From NCBI GenBank assembly GCA_937904325.1, contig CALGTK010000470.1, positions 1-44,056 of the forward strand: 44,056 nt of DNA, given 5' to 3'. Under the pieces are notes generated by a model. It saw only the letters and a list, made by a program, of their open reading frames with translations, was not told the DNA's origin and ran no database searches. A program made the translations under genes and the position numbers. Origin of the DNA: an uncultured Planctomyces sp. Lineage in GTDB: Bacteria > Planctomycetota > Planctomycetia > Planctomycetales > Planctomycetaceae. Numbering within the stretch: position 1 is the first letter of the stretch; each line of letters opens with the position of its first letter. Positions 9,126 through 17,632 of this stretch are shown here, piece by piece.

Positions 9126-9875
9126 ATGACTCGATTTTCTTTTGCTTTGATCTGCTGTGTTACCGCCATCTGGAATCTGAACTCGTTGGCGGTCGCCGAT
9201 GACAAGACTCCAGAGCCGGACCTTGTCTTTCTCCTGATTGGCCAATCGAATATGGCCGGTCGCGCGGCTATGGAAGACGGTGACAAGAAGTCGATCAATA
9301 ACGTGTACTTGCTCGACGACAAAGGAAAATGGATTCCAGCGACGAACCCACTGAACCGGTTTGCAAGTGATCGCAAGGTGATCAGCATGCAGCGGATCAG
9401 TCCCGGAACCGGCTTTGCACATGAAATGGCAGAGAAAATGCCGGGAAAGACGATCGGGCTGATTCACAACGCCAGAGGCGGCACAAAGATTCAGCAGTGG
9501 GGGAAAGGGCAAGACCTTTACATCCACACGATTGAGCGGTTGGCAAAGGTAAACAATCTCAAGGTCGATGGTGTATTGTGGCACCAGGGCGAAGGAAACC
9601 GCAGCGACACATCCTACCTCGAACGACTGACCGATCTCGTCACTCGATTGCGGGCGAACCTGAATAATCCAGACCTCTGCTTTGTGGCCGGAGAAATCTA
9701 TGGTAAGGCAATCGTCAACGATCAGATGGCGAAACTGGTCAAATCCGTACCCGCCACCGGCCTCGCGCGATCGAACGAACTCGCCGTCTTCGACAACGTG
9801 CATTTCGACCGGAAGAGCCAGTTGATTCTCGGAAAACGCTACGCCACCGAGATGCTCCGGCTCCTCAAAAAGTGA
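9126..9875 (+). CDS. Exported SGNH-type carbohydrate esterase (SASA family, sialate O-acetylesterase-like)
   Basis: 249 residues with a signal peptide MTRFSFALICCVTAIWNLNS. The mature part starts with the block DLVFLLIGQSNMAGRAA, where GQSN carries the nucleophile serine of SASA (PF03629) esterases. Further blocks are GLIHNARGGTKIQQW, VLWHQGEGNRSD and a late DNVHFDRKSQLILGKRYA, whose Asp–x–x–His pair completes the triad. Such enzymes remove acetyl groups from sugars, commonly xylan or sialic-acid decorations. I chose the ATG at 9126 over the in-frame ATG at 9099 because the signal peptide begins there. It stands alone, divergent from the cytochrome operon. Confidence 0.88.
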   Translation: MTRFSFALICCVTAIWNLNSLAVADDKTPEPDLVFLLIGQSNMAGRAAMEDGDKKSINNVYLLDDKGKWIPATNPLNRFASDRKVISMQRISPGTGFAHEMAEKMPGKTIGLIHNARGGTKIQQWGKGQDLYIHTIERLAKVNNLKVDGVLWHQGEGNRSDTSYLERLTDLVTRLRANLNNPDLCFVAGEIYGKAIVNDQMAKLVKSVPATGLARSNELAVFDNVHFDRKSQLILGKRYATEMLRLLKK

Positions 9876-10051
9876 GCCCGCGCGACACGCACCTTGACTC
9901 GAACTGCATTTTGCTACTCTCCCGACTCTTCCTGCTCCAGGCGACGAAACTGCGGATGGCGTACTACTGAAACAGTATGCCCTGAAACCTTCAGTACTGT
10001 TCCAGCAACAGGGGTCGACATGAAGAACGAAAAATACCAACCCGCCGAGTT

Positions 10052-10199
10052 GTCGGGCCGGACTACTCAAATATCAAAGACATAAACACTTCCTGAATGG
10101 TTTCCCCAGGGTGGCCACGATAAGCCTTACGTGATCAAGGATAAGGTCATGCCCAAACGCCGACTGAAGTTCGCACCGCCTGCAGACGGATCAGAATAA
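10052..10199 (+). pseudogene. Protein-like remnant of unknown family in the 9876–10301 gap
   Basis: Two adjoining frames read VGPDYSNIKDIN (10052–10087) and then LPEWFPQGGHDKPYVIKD continuing to LKFAPPADGSE with a TAA at 10197–10199. They join through a single frameshift near 10088. The composition is strikingly protein-like, but no start codon is in frame and I do not recognise the family. A short ATG frame at 10020–10085 overlaps it in another phase. The remaining gap (9876–10019, 10200–10301) holds only a possible −35 TTGACT at 9896 with poor −10 spacing and an imperfect inverted repeat at 9967–10004. Confidence 0.35.
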
Positions 10200-10301
10200 G
10201 AATACAGGCGGAACACGCTGCTTTGCATCTTTGGCTCTGATACTTCAACCTGCCGCAGATGCGAGGAACTTGATTTACCAACACAGCGGAACAACTGATC
10301 G

Positions 10302-10883
10302 ATGAGCAGCGGTGGAGATAACAAAGCAACGGCTCAGATCATCGAAGAGGTGATCCGCGACCGGCGAACGATCCATAACTTCACAACGGAAACGCCACCA
10401 TTTGAGCAAATCGAAAAAGCCATCGAGCTGGCCAGTTGGGCGCCCAATCATCGCCATACCGAACCCTGGCGCTTTCATCATCTGGGCCCAGAGACGATTT
10501 CAGCAGTCGTCGACTTGAACAGCAGGCTGGTCACCGAGAAAAAAGGAGCGTCGGCGGGCAGCGCCAAACGCGAGCGTTGGAGCACCATTCCCGGCTGGCT
10601 CGCTGTTACGTCGGCATTGTCGCGCAACAATGCCGAGTTGCAGAAAGAGGACTACGCAGCCTGCTGTTGCGCTATTCAGAATCTGAGTCTTTACCTCTGG
10701 TCGGTTGGCGTCGGCGTGAAGTGGACGACTGGAGCCGTCACTCGGCATCTCGATTTTTATCGATTGTTGAATGTTGACCCGGCGGTTCGGCAGACGGTCG
10801 GCCTTTTGTGGTACGGCTACGCCGCAAACGTCGCGCAGCAAAAAAGGCAGCCGGTCGGAGAAATCCTGACACGACTGCCTTGA
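10302..10883 (+). CDS. Nitroreductase-family FMN flavoprotein
   Basis: 193 residues, the usual size for the small YdjA-like branch of the nitroreductase family (PF00881). The N-terminal FMN-phosphate site reads RDRRTIHNFTTE (family 'RRSxRxF'), followed by the second signature LASWAPNHRHTEPWRFHHLG (family 'APSxxNxQPWRF'). The central helix with AAVQNLxLxA character is AACCCAIQNLSLYLWSVGVG, and the C-terminal part LLNVDPAVRQTVGLLWYGYA matches the 'lgip…vvgllalGyp' end. It would be a cytoplasmic NAD(P)H-dependent reductase working as a homodimer; the natural substrate is unknown. It is a single gene with no partner in the same direction. Confidence 0.9.
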   Translation: MSSGGDNKATAQIIEEVIRDRRTIHNFTTETPPFEQIEKAIELASWAPNHRHTEPWRFHHLGPETISAVVDLNSRLVTEKKGASAGSAKRERWSTIPGWLAVTSALSRNNAELQKEDYAACCCAIQNLSLYLWSVGVGVKWTTGAVTRHLDFYRLLNVDPAVRQTVGLLWYGYAANVAQQKRQPVGEILTRLP

Positions 10884-10952
10884 ATGTTCGAAGGTCACAA
10901 CTGAGTCGCTACACCCACGTTTAGCTTGTCATAACCTACGTGCTTTGAAGAA

Positions 10953-11612
10953 TCAGTTTTGAACAACCGACGCCTTCTGGATGAAATCGAGGTCTGGGAA
11001 TTCGATCTTGAGATACTCGTTTCCGGCCGAACCAATGGCATTTTGATCGGGCCTTTCACGATATTTAGCCTCGATCGACAGAGCGATGTCCATCCCGGCA
11101 ACAACCTTTCCGAACGGCGCAAACCTCTGACCGTCCAGGCTGGCATTGTTCCCATAGTTGATGAAGAACTGAGTCGATCGCGAATTCGGCAGGCCCGTTT
11201 TTGCAAACGTGACATATCCGGGAAGATTTGATTCGAGAACCGGGTCGTCATCAATCGTGTTTTCAGACCATTGCGAATGCAACGCAGGATCGCCGTTCAT
11301 GCCGACCTGAACCATGAAGTCAGGTATGACGCGAAAGAATCGACACCCGTTGTAAAATCCGATTTCGACCAGTTCACGAAATCTGTCGGCCCCGTTGGGA
11401 GCCCACGCAGGGTGAACCTCAATATCGATGTTACCCTTGCTCGTTTCCAGTCGTACAAGAAACGTGTCATCGGCGACACCCCCGCCGGGAACAGCTTCGG
11501 CTGTGGGGACCGGAGGGGCGCCAACATCGGACCGATTGACACAACTCATTCCGGTCAGCATGACGGAAACGGCTAAGACTGACAGAGTCATACGACGATG
11601 CATGGCTGTCAT
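10953..11612 (-). CDS. Cyclophilin-type peptidyl-prolyl cis-trans isomerase, exported
   Basis: 219 residues. An N-terminal hydrophobic segment ends at LTGMSC, a possible but imperfect lipobox, so the protein is probably secreted or lipid-anchored. The cyclophilin fold starts at about 50: GNIDIEVHPAWAPNGADRF, GFYNGCRFFRVIPDFMVQVG (catalytic Arg in FFRVI), then STQFFINYGNNASLDGQRFA and FGKVVAGMDIALSIE. These are the core catalytic and substrate-groove segments. Cyclophilins isomerise X-Pro bonds and assist folding of exported proteins. A GAGGAG sits only 2 nt before the first ATG (11612) and 11 nt before the second ATG four codons in, so either may be used. It lies 102 nt downstream of the YHS gene and could be read with it. 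Confidence 0.9.
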   Translation of the reverse strand: MTAMHRRMTLSVLAVSVMLTGMSCVNRSDVGAPPVPTAEAVPGGGVADDTFLVRLETSKGNIDIEVHPAWAPNGADRFRELVEIGFYNGCRFFRVIPDFMVQVGMNGDPALHSQWSENTIDDDPVLESNLPGYVTFAKTGLPNSRSTQFFINYGNNASLDGQRFAPFGKVVAGMDIALSIEAKYRERPDQNAIGSAGNEYLKIEFPDLDFIQKASVVQN

Positions 11613-11714
11613 TTCTCCTCACATTGGTTGGTGTTTCTGAACGTTCGGTCTTCCCTGCCGAAGGCTTGGCTGGCAAGGATAGTCGAATCTGCTTTGCTCG
11701 TGAAACGACCTGAT

Positions 11715-12506
11715 TCACTGAAAATTTGATCGTTTCTTTTCGAGTTTCGCTCGATAATCGGCGAGGATTCCGACCGGGTCATCGTTGAAGGCATCGCGGC
11801 AGCCAGTACAGCAGACGTAGTAGGTCTTGCCTTCGTGAGATACTTTAATCGTTCCTGCCCCGCCGGTGACGACGCATTCCGGTCCGGAGCTGCCCGACGA
11901 TGCCAACCGTGTTCCTTCACGCGTGTAGCCAACCTCACCAACCCGAGAATAGAAACTCGATGTGGCCCTGCGTTTCTCATAGAGAACAAGCATTCGCTTT
12001 TCGTTGAGCTGACGCAATGTCACTCGTGAAACCTCGCCAGCAACGCTGGGCGTCGACTCCAACGTCAGCACTTTCTTCTCAAGTTTTCCGCGGTACGCTC
12101 GCTTCGAGCCGTCCGCAAATACCGCATCCATCGTGAATTCTTTGTTTGCAGGATCCCAGGACACCAGGCCGATGCCGATATGCTTGCCATCTTTAACCTG
12201 ATACTCGATGCCAACTTTGCCGCCGACAAACTTCCAGACGAAACTACCAGCCTCTCGCCACGCTCCGCGAGTCGATCCCCGTCTGACCTGCCCCGTACCT
12301 CGCCACCCGCCAATCAGATCATTCAACGGGGCCAGAGCCTGCTGAATTTCGGCTCGCGATTCCCTGGTCGTATTCCCGGCGGGACTAGCCGACGTCTTCG
12401 GCGAAGTGAGCTTCTCCTGCGCCTGCAGGCCGGCAAACATTCCGACGATAGCAATCACGGCAACAGTCGCGACTCGATAATCAGTTCGCGTCAGCATTTT
12501 CGTCAT
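11715..12506 (-). CDS. Exported β-barrel protein with C-terminal YHS/TRASH-like metal-binding domain
   Basis: 263 residues. An N-terminal hydrophobic segment (VATVAVIAIVGMFAGLQAQ) acts as signal or anchor. Residues about 55–190 are β-rich (LNDLIGGWRGTGQVRRG, VGIEYQVKDGKHIGIGLVSW, DAVFADGSKRAYRGKLE), resembling a lipocalin-like or DUF1579-type barrel. The last ~55 residues form a YHS-type domain: PECVVTGGAGTIKVSHEGKT, then YYVCCTGCRDAFNDDPVGIL, where the CCxGC cluster and the earlier Cys would bind a metal. YHS domains occur in heavy-metal and copper proteins. The combination suggests a periplasmic metal or haem binder, but that is inference. The gene is divergent from the SIS gene across a 194-bp gap that holds no clear signal. 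Confidence 0.75.
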   Translation of the reverse strand: MTKMLTRTDYRVATVAVIAIVGMFAGLQAQEKLTSPKTSASPAGNTTRESRAEIQQALAPLNDLIGGWRGTGQVRRGSTRGAWREAGSFVWKFVGGKVGIEYQVKDGKHIGIGLVSWDPANKEFTMDAVFADGSKRAYRGKLEKKVLTLESTPSVAGEVSRVTLRQLNEKRMLVLYEKRRATSSFYSRVGEVGYTREGTRLASSGSSGPECVVTGGAGTIKVSHEGKTYYVCCTGCRDAFNDDPVGILADYRAKLEKKRSNFQ

Positions 12507-12700
12507 CCCGATTCAGTTTGAAGAATTCGAAGCAACACTCTTATGATAAACACTCCACAATAACTCAACGATCGAACCTGTGGATAGTAGCGAGCCTGTC
12601 GTCGATCCGAGTATTCTGGAGAACTTACCATGCATGGCAGACCTGCCGTGGGGCATCGGATAACCGCACAACATCTTTGTATAGACGTGGATTGACTGTT

Positions 12701-13720
12701 ATGAACGGCACGGAAGAACGATACAGCAGCTACAGCCTCGTCCGAGAGATGCTTGAAACCCCGCAGATCGTCGCAGGTTTCGATTCGCCAGGACTGGCCG
12801 ACCTTGGGAAGAAGATCGGCGCTGTCGACAGACTCCTGATGACGGGCGAAGGTTCGAGCCGATTGTTCCCGGCAAAGAGTGCCATCGCTCACGCATCACG
12901 AAAAGGCTGGCCTCTTTCACTGAGCACAGAAGCTGGCCGCCAGGCCACTGAGTACGACCTGTCGAAGTCAGCTGTGTTTGCCTTGTCAAATTCCGGCAAG
13001 ACAGCCGAAGTCATTCGACTCTTCAAATCGCTGAAAGAATCCGGACACGAAAATTGCTACAGTCTGAGTGCGACTCCTGACTCGCCGCTGGAAGAACTGG
13101 CCAATCAGGGTTTTGTTCTGAGCTGTGGCAAAGAGAACGCCGTCGCCGCAACGAAGAGCGTTGCCGAGCAAGCTCTTTTCTATCGAGCATTACTGGAACA
13201 CGCGGCCGGCGAACCTTCCGTCGCAACTCGTCAAGCCGACCTGGCCGGTATGATGGAAACGGCACTGACGACTCAGATTGATCCTGCACTTGTCAGCCGC
13301 ATCGCCAACGCAGGAACAATCTACTGGGCAGGCCGCAATGACGGAGTGACCGAAGAACTGACCCTCAAAACAAACGAGATCACTCGCAAGAAGTCCGACT
13401 TTCTCGAAGGCACCTACGCCGTACATGGCATCGAAGAAGTCATGGATGCTGAAGACGTCGTCCTGTGGGTCGAGCCATACGAAGAATCAGAAGAAAAGTT
13501 TCGAGAAGTTCTCTGCAAGGGCATCGGCCTGGAAATAATCGCAATATCGTCACGAAAGACTTCTTACCCGACGATCCAGATTCCGGACGCGGGCGACCTC
13601 GGCGAGTTCGTTCAAATCGCCGCAGGCTGGAACGTGCTTGTTGAAGTTGGCATCGCCCTGGGGATCGATCTCGACAAGCCCGAACGAGCTCGAAAGGTCG
13701 GCAATGAGTTCGTGGATTAA
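12701..13720 (+). CDS. SIS-domain sugar-phosphate isomerase/deaminase-like protein
   Basis: 339 residues with two SIS (sugar isomerase) domains and no glutaminase domain. This is like the isomerase half of GlmS and the AgaS/FrlB-type aldose-ketose isomerases. The sugar-phosphate binding loops are visible as LLMTGEGSSRLFPAKSAIAH and VFALSNSGKTAEVIRLFKSL; the SNSGKT loop is typical. A third block, CGKENAVAATKSVAEQALFY, matches the 'E…VaaTkS(y/f)' element that carries catalytic residues. It probably acts in the cytoplasm on an amino- or keto-sugar phosphate. I chose the ATG at 12701; translation from an earlier in-frame ATG gives an unlikely leader. Its 3' end overlaps the next gene by 17 nt. 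Confidence 0.85.
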   Translation: MNGTEERYSSYSLVREMLETPQIVAGFDSPGLADLGKKIGAVDRLLMTGEGSSRLFPAKSAIAHASRKGWPLSLSTEAGRQATEYDLSKSAVFALSNSGKTAEVIRLFKSLKESGHENCYSLSATPDSPLEELANQGFVLSCGKENAVAATKSVAEQALFYRALLEHAAGEPSVATRQADLAGMMETALTTQIDPALVSRIANAGTIYWAGRNDGVTEELTLKTNEITRKKSDFLEGTYAVHGIEEVMDAEDVVLWVEPYEESEEKFREVLCKGIGLEIIAISSRKTSYPTIQIPDAGDLGEFVQIAAGWNVLVEVGIALGIDLDKPERARKVGNEFVD

Positions 13721-16319
13721 GGAACGATCATGCTTCGAATCAACCAGGCTGGAACAAACTCTGCGCAGTTCCGGCCTACGGATCATATTGCTCCTGACGA
13801 TCGCTCCTTTAAACTCGCTGCTACCGGCGGCGGCCAACGCCGACAACACGGGTTCAGTCGAATGGTTTGAGAAAAAAATCCGCCCGGTTCTGGTCAAACA
13901 TTGCTATGAGTGCCACTCCGCTTCGTCGAAAGCGCTGGGCGGAAAGCTGAGACTCGACTTACGCGACGGACTGCTGACAGGAGGTGAAAGCGGACCAGCA
14001 GTCAGCGTTGGCAAGCCAGATTCAAGCTTGCTCATCCTGGCTCTGAAGTACGACGGTCTGGAAATGCCACCGTCGGCGAAACTTCCAGATAGTGTCATTG
14101 CTGATTTTGAAAAGTGGATTGAATTCGGGCTGCCCGATCCACGAAGTCGCCCCACCAGCGGAGAATCCCAGCCGGATGAAATGATAGCAAACGAAGACCT
14201 CTGGTCGTTGCAGCCCATCGTCACACCTCAAATTCCGGCGACGACTTCCGACTGGGCAGAATCTCCAATCGACCATTTCATCGCACAGAGACATGAGACA
14301 AACGGGCTGACTCCGGTCGCCGATGCTTCACCTCGCGACCTGCTGCGGCAAGTTTCGTTCGACCTGATCGGGCTGCCGCCAACGTACGGCGAGATCTCAA
14401 ATTTCGAGCATGAATTCTCGATTGAGCGTTACGCTGAAATCGTCGACGAAATGCTGGCGTCACCGCGGTTCGGGGAACGATGGGGGCGGCACTGGCTGGA
14501 TGTCGCCCGTTATGCGGAGTCCAACGGCAACGACCGAAATGTGATTTTCCCGCACGCCTGGCGTTATCGCAATTACGTCATCGGGGCGTTTAACTCTGAT
14601 AAACCTTTTGATCAGTTTGTCCGAGAGCAGATCGCTGGTGATCTGATTGCTTCAGACGACTGGCGAAGACGTGACGAGCAACTCGTCGCTACCGGCTTCC
14701 TGACGCTGGGTTCGAAAGTTCTGGGTGAGGGTGACAAGGACCTCTTCGAGATGAATCTGATTGACGAGCAGATTGATGTCATGTCGCGAGCGTTTCTCGG
14801 GCTCACCGTTAGTTGTGCAAGATGCCATGATCACAAATTCGATCCTGTACCAACTCGGGATTACTACGCTCTAGCCGGAATCTTTGGCAGTACGGAATCA
14901 CTTTACGGCCCGATGACCAACGCCAACAAGTACGGTTTTGATCGCCCGCTACAGCCGATCGGTAAAAACGGTGTTGCTCTTGACGGCCCGGCGAAAGCCT
15001 ATCGTGCAAAGGTCGCTGAAGCGACGGGAGTTCGGAACAAGGCTCGATCCAGTCGCTACGGATTCGTCCGAAAGAAAGCGGCTCTGGAAAACGAAATGAA
15101 GAAAACGACAGACGCCAAACGGCTTGCCGAAATCACTGACGAAATAAAAACGCAGGATACAGAAATCGCAGACTGGGATAAGAAGATCGAAGCACTCGAC
15201 GCCGCCCTTAAAGAATTGACTGACACCCCCCCGAAGTTTCCCGACTATTGTATGGCCGTGCGGGATCTGCCTGAACCGATTGACTGCGTCATCCGAATTC
15301 GAGGCGAGGTCAAACAGAAGGGCGATGTCGTGCCCCGCGGCGTCCCCTCGCTGTTTGACTTCCGAGAGGGCATCGGACCGCCGAAGAAAAGTAGCGGCCG
15401 ACTGCTTCTTGCAGATTGGCTCGTCGACGATGCCAATCCGCTGACCGCTCGCGTTGCCGTCAACAGAATCTGGCAGCACGTGTTTGGTCAAGGGCTGGTC
15501 GAGACTCCCAACAACTTCGGCCACATGGGAAAACGGCCGAGCCACCCTGCACTGCTGGATTGGCTGGCCAGCCGACTCAAAACCAACAACTGGTCAATCA
15601 AGGAAACAATTCGGGACATCGTTCTCAGTCGAACCTACCGCCTTTCATGTAGTCACTCAGCAAAGAACAACGAACTGGATCCGACCAACAATTTTCTCTG
15701 GCGTGCTCCAATTAAGCGTCTGGATGCTGAGTCACTTCGGGACGCAATGCTGCATGTGTCGGGTGAACTTGAGCTGACGCCTCCCGACGGTTCAGTCATC
15801 GCTTCGTTCAACGACAGAGAATTTAATGACCGCGTTCATCCGTCAGCCGAGCAACTAAGCTCGACGCATCGATCTGTCTATCTGCCGATTGCCAGATACT
15901 GGGTTCCCGACATGCTGCATGAATTCGATTTCGCCGACCCCAGCCTCGTCGTCGGAAAACGTACCGAGCGAACGATGGCTTCTCAGAGCCTGTTTCTGAT
16001 GAACAGTCAGATCATCACTGACCGCGCAATGCGAATTGCAAAAGACATCGCGGCTCAACCAGAAGAAGAACGAGCAACCGCTGCCTTTCGGAAAATTCTT
16101 CTCCGTGACCCGACCACCAGTGAAACCACTATGCTGACGGCCTTTGTTCAAGGATTGTCGGACAGCAGCGAAGTCGACGTTACGCACTCAACGGCCCCGA
16201 CCAGCAACGCCAAGTCCATCGAGCCAGAAAAAGACCTGAACACGGAAACGTTGGAAGCATCATGGCAAGCTGCCTGTCAGACACTGCTGATGACTGCGGA
16301 GTTTCGTTACGCGCCCTAG
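13704..16319 (+). CDS. PSCyt1–PSCyt2–PSD1 protein (DUF1549/DUF1553)
   Basis: 871 residues with a signal peptide around 24–46 (LRIILLLTIAPLNSLLPAAA). A PSCyt1 haem motif CYECH lies at 67–71, followed by the typical KLRLDLRDGLLTGGESGPAV and LLILALKYDGLEMPP. DUF1549 (PSCyt2) starts near PIDHFIAQRHETNGLTPVAD and includes FGERWGRHWLDVARYAES, with the second Cys pair in SCARCHDHKFDPVPTRDYYA. A coiled linker (about 430–500) precedes DUF1553 (PSD1): ADWLVDDANPLTARVAVNRI, NNFGHMGKRPSHPALLDWLA, and a late FLMNSQIITDRAMRIA. These planctomycete proteins are exported, probably haem-bearing, and of unknown reaction. The start ATG lies inside the SIS gene end, so the two are probably cotranscribed. It lacks the usual DUF1501 neighbour. 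Confidence 0.92.
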   Translation: MSSWIKERSCFESTRLEQTLRSSGLRIILLLTIAPLNSLLPAAANADNTGSVEWFEKKIRPVLVKHCYECHSASSKALGGKLRLDLRDGLLTGGESGPAVSVGKPDSSLLILALKYDGLEMPPSAKLPDSVIADFEKWIEFGLPDPRSRPTSGESQPDEMIANEDLWSLQPIVTPQIPATTSDWAESPIDHFIAQRHETNGLTPVADASPRDLLRQVSFDLIGLPPTYGEISNFEHEFSIERYAEIVDEMLASPRFGERWGRHWLDVARYAESNGNDRNVIFPHAWRYRNYVIGAFNSDKPFDQFVREQIAGDLIASDDWRRRDEQLVATGFLTLGSKVLGEGDKDLFEMNLIDEQIDVMSRAFLGLTVSCARCHDHKFDPVPTRDYYALAGIFGSTESLYGPMTNANKYGFDRPLQPIGKNGVALDGPAKAYRAKVAEATGVRNKARSSRYGFVRKKAALENEMKKTTDAKRLAEITDEIKTQDTEIADWDKKIEALDAALKELTDTPPKFPDYCMAVRDLPEPIDCVIRIRGEVKQKGDVVPRGVPSLFDFREGIGPPKKSSGRLLLADWLVDDANPLTARVAVNRIWQHVFGQGLVETPNNFGHMGKRPSHPALLDWLASRLKTNNWSIKETIRDIVLSRTYRLSCSHSAKNNELDPTNNFLWRAPIKRLDAESLRDAMLHVSGELELTPPDGSVIASFNDREFNDRVHPSAEQLSSTHRSVYLPIARYWVPDMLHEFDFADPSLVVGKRTERTMASQSLFLMNSQIITDRAMRIAKDIAAQPEEERATAAFRKILLRDPTTSETTMLTAFVQGLSDSSEVDVTHSTAPTSNAKSIEPEKDLNTETLEASWQAACQTLLMTAEFRYAP

Positions 16320-16486
16320 GACAAAAACTCGTCAACCTGGTGGCGAAGCCGCTCATCAGCCCAGCCGTTCACCACACCTGTATTCATACCCCGAGACAGC
16401 GATCCTCCGCCAGGACAGGAATGCCCGACTGTACGCGTCTGACAGATTAAATCGGAATTGCAGTCTACGATCCCTACGCCGGCTGG

Positions 16487-16540
16487 CGGCATTGAATGGC
16501 CAGGCCTGTCGCGATACAGACCGCAGTGCCGGTTCTTTCT
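16487..16540 (+). terminator. Possible weak terminator after the PSCyt2/PSD1 gene
   Basis: CGGCATTG (16487–16494) can pair with CAGTGCCG (16524–16531) with one G·T pair, and an inner CCTGT/ACAG helix is possible. The stem is followed by GTTCTTTCTG, which is only moderately T-rich. It lies 170 nt after the stop codon and just before a strong promoter. The rest of 16320–16542 shows no gene. Confidence 0.3.
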
Positions 16541-16542
16541 GT

Positions 16543-16572
16543 TTGACTCCGTTTTTTTAACACGCGTATAAT
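16543..16572 (+). promoter_or_regulatory. Sigma-70-type promoter for the three-gene membrane operon
   Basis: A −35 TTGACT (16543–16548) and a perfect −10 TATAAT (16567–16572) are separated by 18 bp, with a T-run in the spacer. Transcription would begin near 16579 and run through the three genes to the terminator at 18656. This is the best consensus promoter I noticed in the window. Confidence 0.65.
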
Positions 16573-16860
16573 CCGGAAACACTTATGCCGCACGTGTCAG
16601 AGAGACGATTCCTCGCCTGCGTTCGATAGTGGTTCACCATCCATCCCGCGGCGCAGGTCTAAGAAACGATATCCTCCGTACAACCGATCCAGCTGCCATG
16701 CCGTGGCCGAAATATCCAATTTTTTGTTGACGCACCTACCAGTGATCGTTCACTGTGACGATTCATTGGGCTGGTAAATGTACCCTTTGTGTTTTGATTG
16801 TTCTGGCATCGTCGCGACGCAGCGGCGTTGTCTATGCCCTCTTCAAACGAGAAGTCAGAA
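16573..16860 (+). other. Long untranslated leader of the membrane operon
   Basis: About 280 nt separate the predicted start of transcription from the first ATG. No convincing reading frame is present. The leader contains the inverted repeat AGTGA-TCGT-TCACT at 16741–16754. An in-frame ATG at 16834 could start translation earlier. I cannot assign a riboswitch class. Confidence 0.4.
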
Positions 16861-17550
16861 ATGACGACCAAAATCAGCAAGATCATGGTTGTCTTCGTGA
16901 CCACGGCAAGCATTGCCTTCCTTGGAATTGCCGTCGGGATCAGCAAGCTCGGTCCCAACTGGCGCGAGGAAACTCAAAACCTGCCGGACTATGCCTTCGC
17001 CGAAACGACGGGTGAAAAACCTCAATGGACGACAACTCAACGAACCGAGAGTGCGCCTCTGGCAACTGGATCACTTCCAAGTGTAATCATGAAGTCCTAC
17101 GACGACGCGTCGCGTCGAAATCAGGATAAGGTAGCGGCCACCACGCCGCAGATCGAAAATATTAAAACGCAGATCGGAAGATTGTCCAAGTTTGTCGACG
17201 AGGACGTGCAAGGAATTTCTAAACGCGAAGAGCAACTTGTGCAGGCTCTCGCCGATGTCGGAACTCAGATTCAAACACTATCGACTGAGAGCGAACTGCT
17301 CGCTAGTCAGGCGGTTGACATTCGGGCTGTCGGCGAGCGAACTCGTGAATCTGGAATGCGTTTGAAGCGGCAGCGGATTCAGATCGAAACAGAGCTCTAC
17401 CGAGCCACTCAACAACAACGGTATCTCCTCGATCAGGTCTACCAAATGGAAGGAATCCTGCATCGATTGCAGGATCGTGAGCAACAACTGATCAAACAGG
17501 GTGCCGTACCAAATCAAGCCGCTCCTGCGGTCGATTCAACCAGCACTTGA
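16861..17550 (+). CDS. Membrane-anchored coiled-coil protein, first gene of a three-gene operon
   Basis: 229 residues of unknown family. One N-terminal transmembrane segment (IMVVFVTTASIAFLGIAVGI, about 8–28) is followed by a short extracytoplasmic linker and then a long heptad-rich coiled coil from about residue 80 to 210 (IENIKTQIGRLSKFVDEDVQ through IQIETELYRATQQQRYLLDQ). The C-terminus is a short Pro/Ala/Ser tail. It is the first gene after the promoter at 16543, and the next gene starts 82 nt downstream. The protein is probably a structural or scaffold element at the membrane, working with the other coiled-coil protein encoded beside it. In-frame ATGs at 16798 and 16834 are alternatives, but the MTTKISK start best fits the membrane segment. 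Confidence 0.75.
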   Translation: MTTKISKIMVVFVTTASIAFLGIAVGISKLGPNWREETQNLPDYAFAETTGEKPQWTTTQRTESAPLATGSLPSVIMKSYDDASRRNQDKVAATTPQIENIKTQIGRLSKFVDEDVQGISKREEQLVQALADVGTQIQTLSTESELLASQAVDIRAVGERTRESGMRLKRQRIQIETELYRATQQQRYLLDQVYQMEGILHRLQDREQQLIKQGAVPNQAAPAVDSTST

Positions 17551-17632
17551 TTCTTGCAGCGTAAATCCGTTTCAGGACGGAATAAGCAGCTTTTACATTT
17601 TCGCCCAACTTACGGAAGTCAGGATTCAGGCC

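Noticed and set aside
9896-9926. A TTGACT with a TACTCT as a promoter for 10020
   Set aside because: The spacing is only 15 bp and the downstream frame is not a supported gene.
9120-10070. A 316-codon open frame on the minus strand
   Set aside because: It is antisense to the esterase at 9126–9875, lacks family features and has shadow-like composition.
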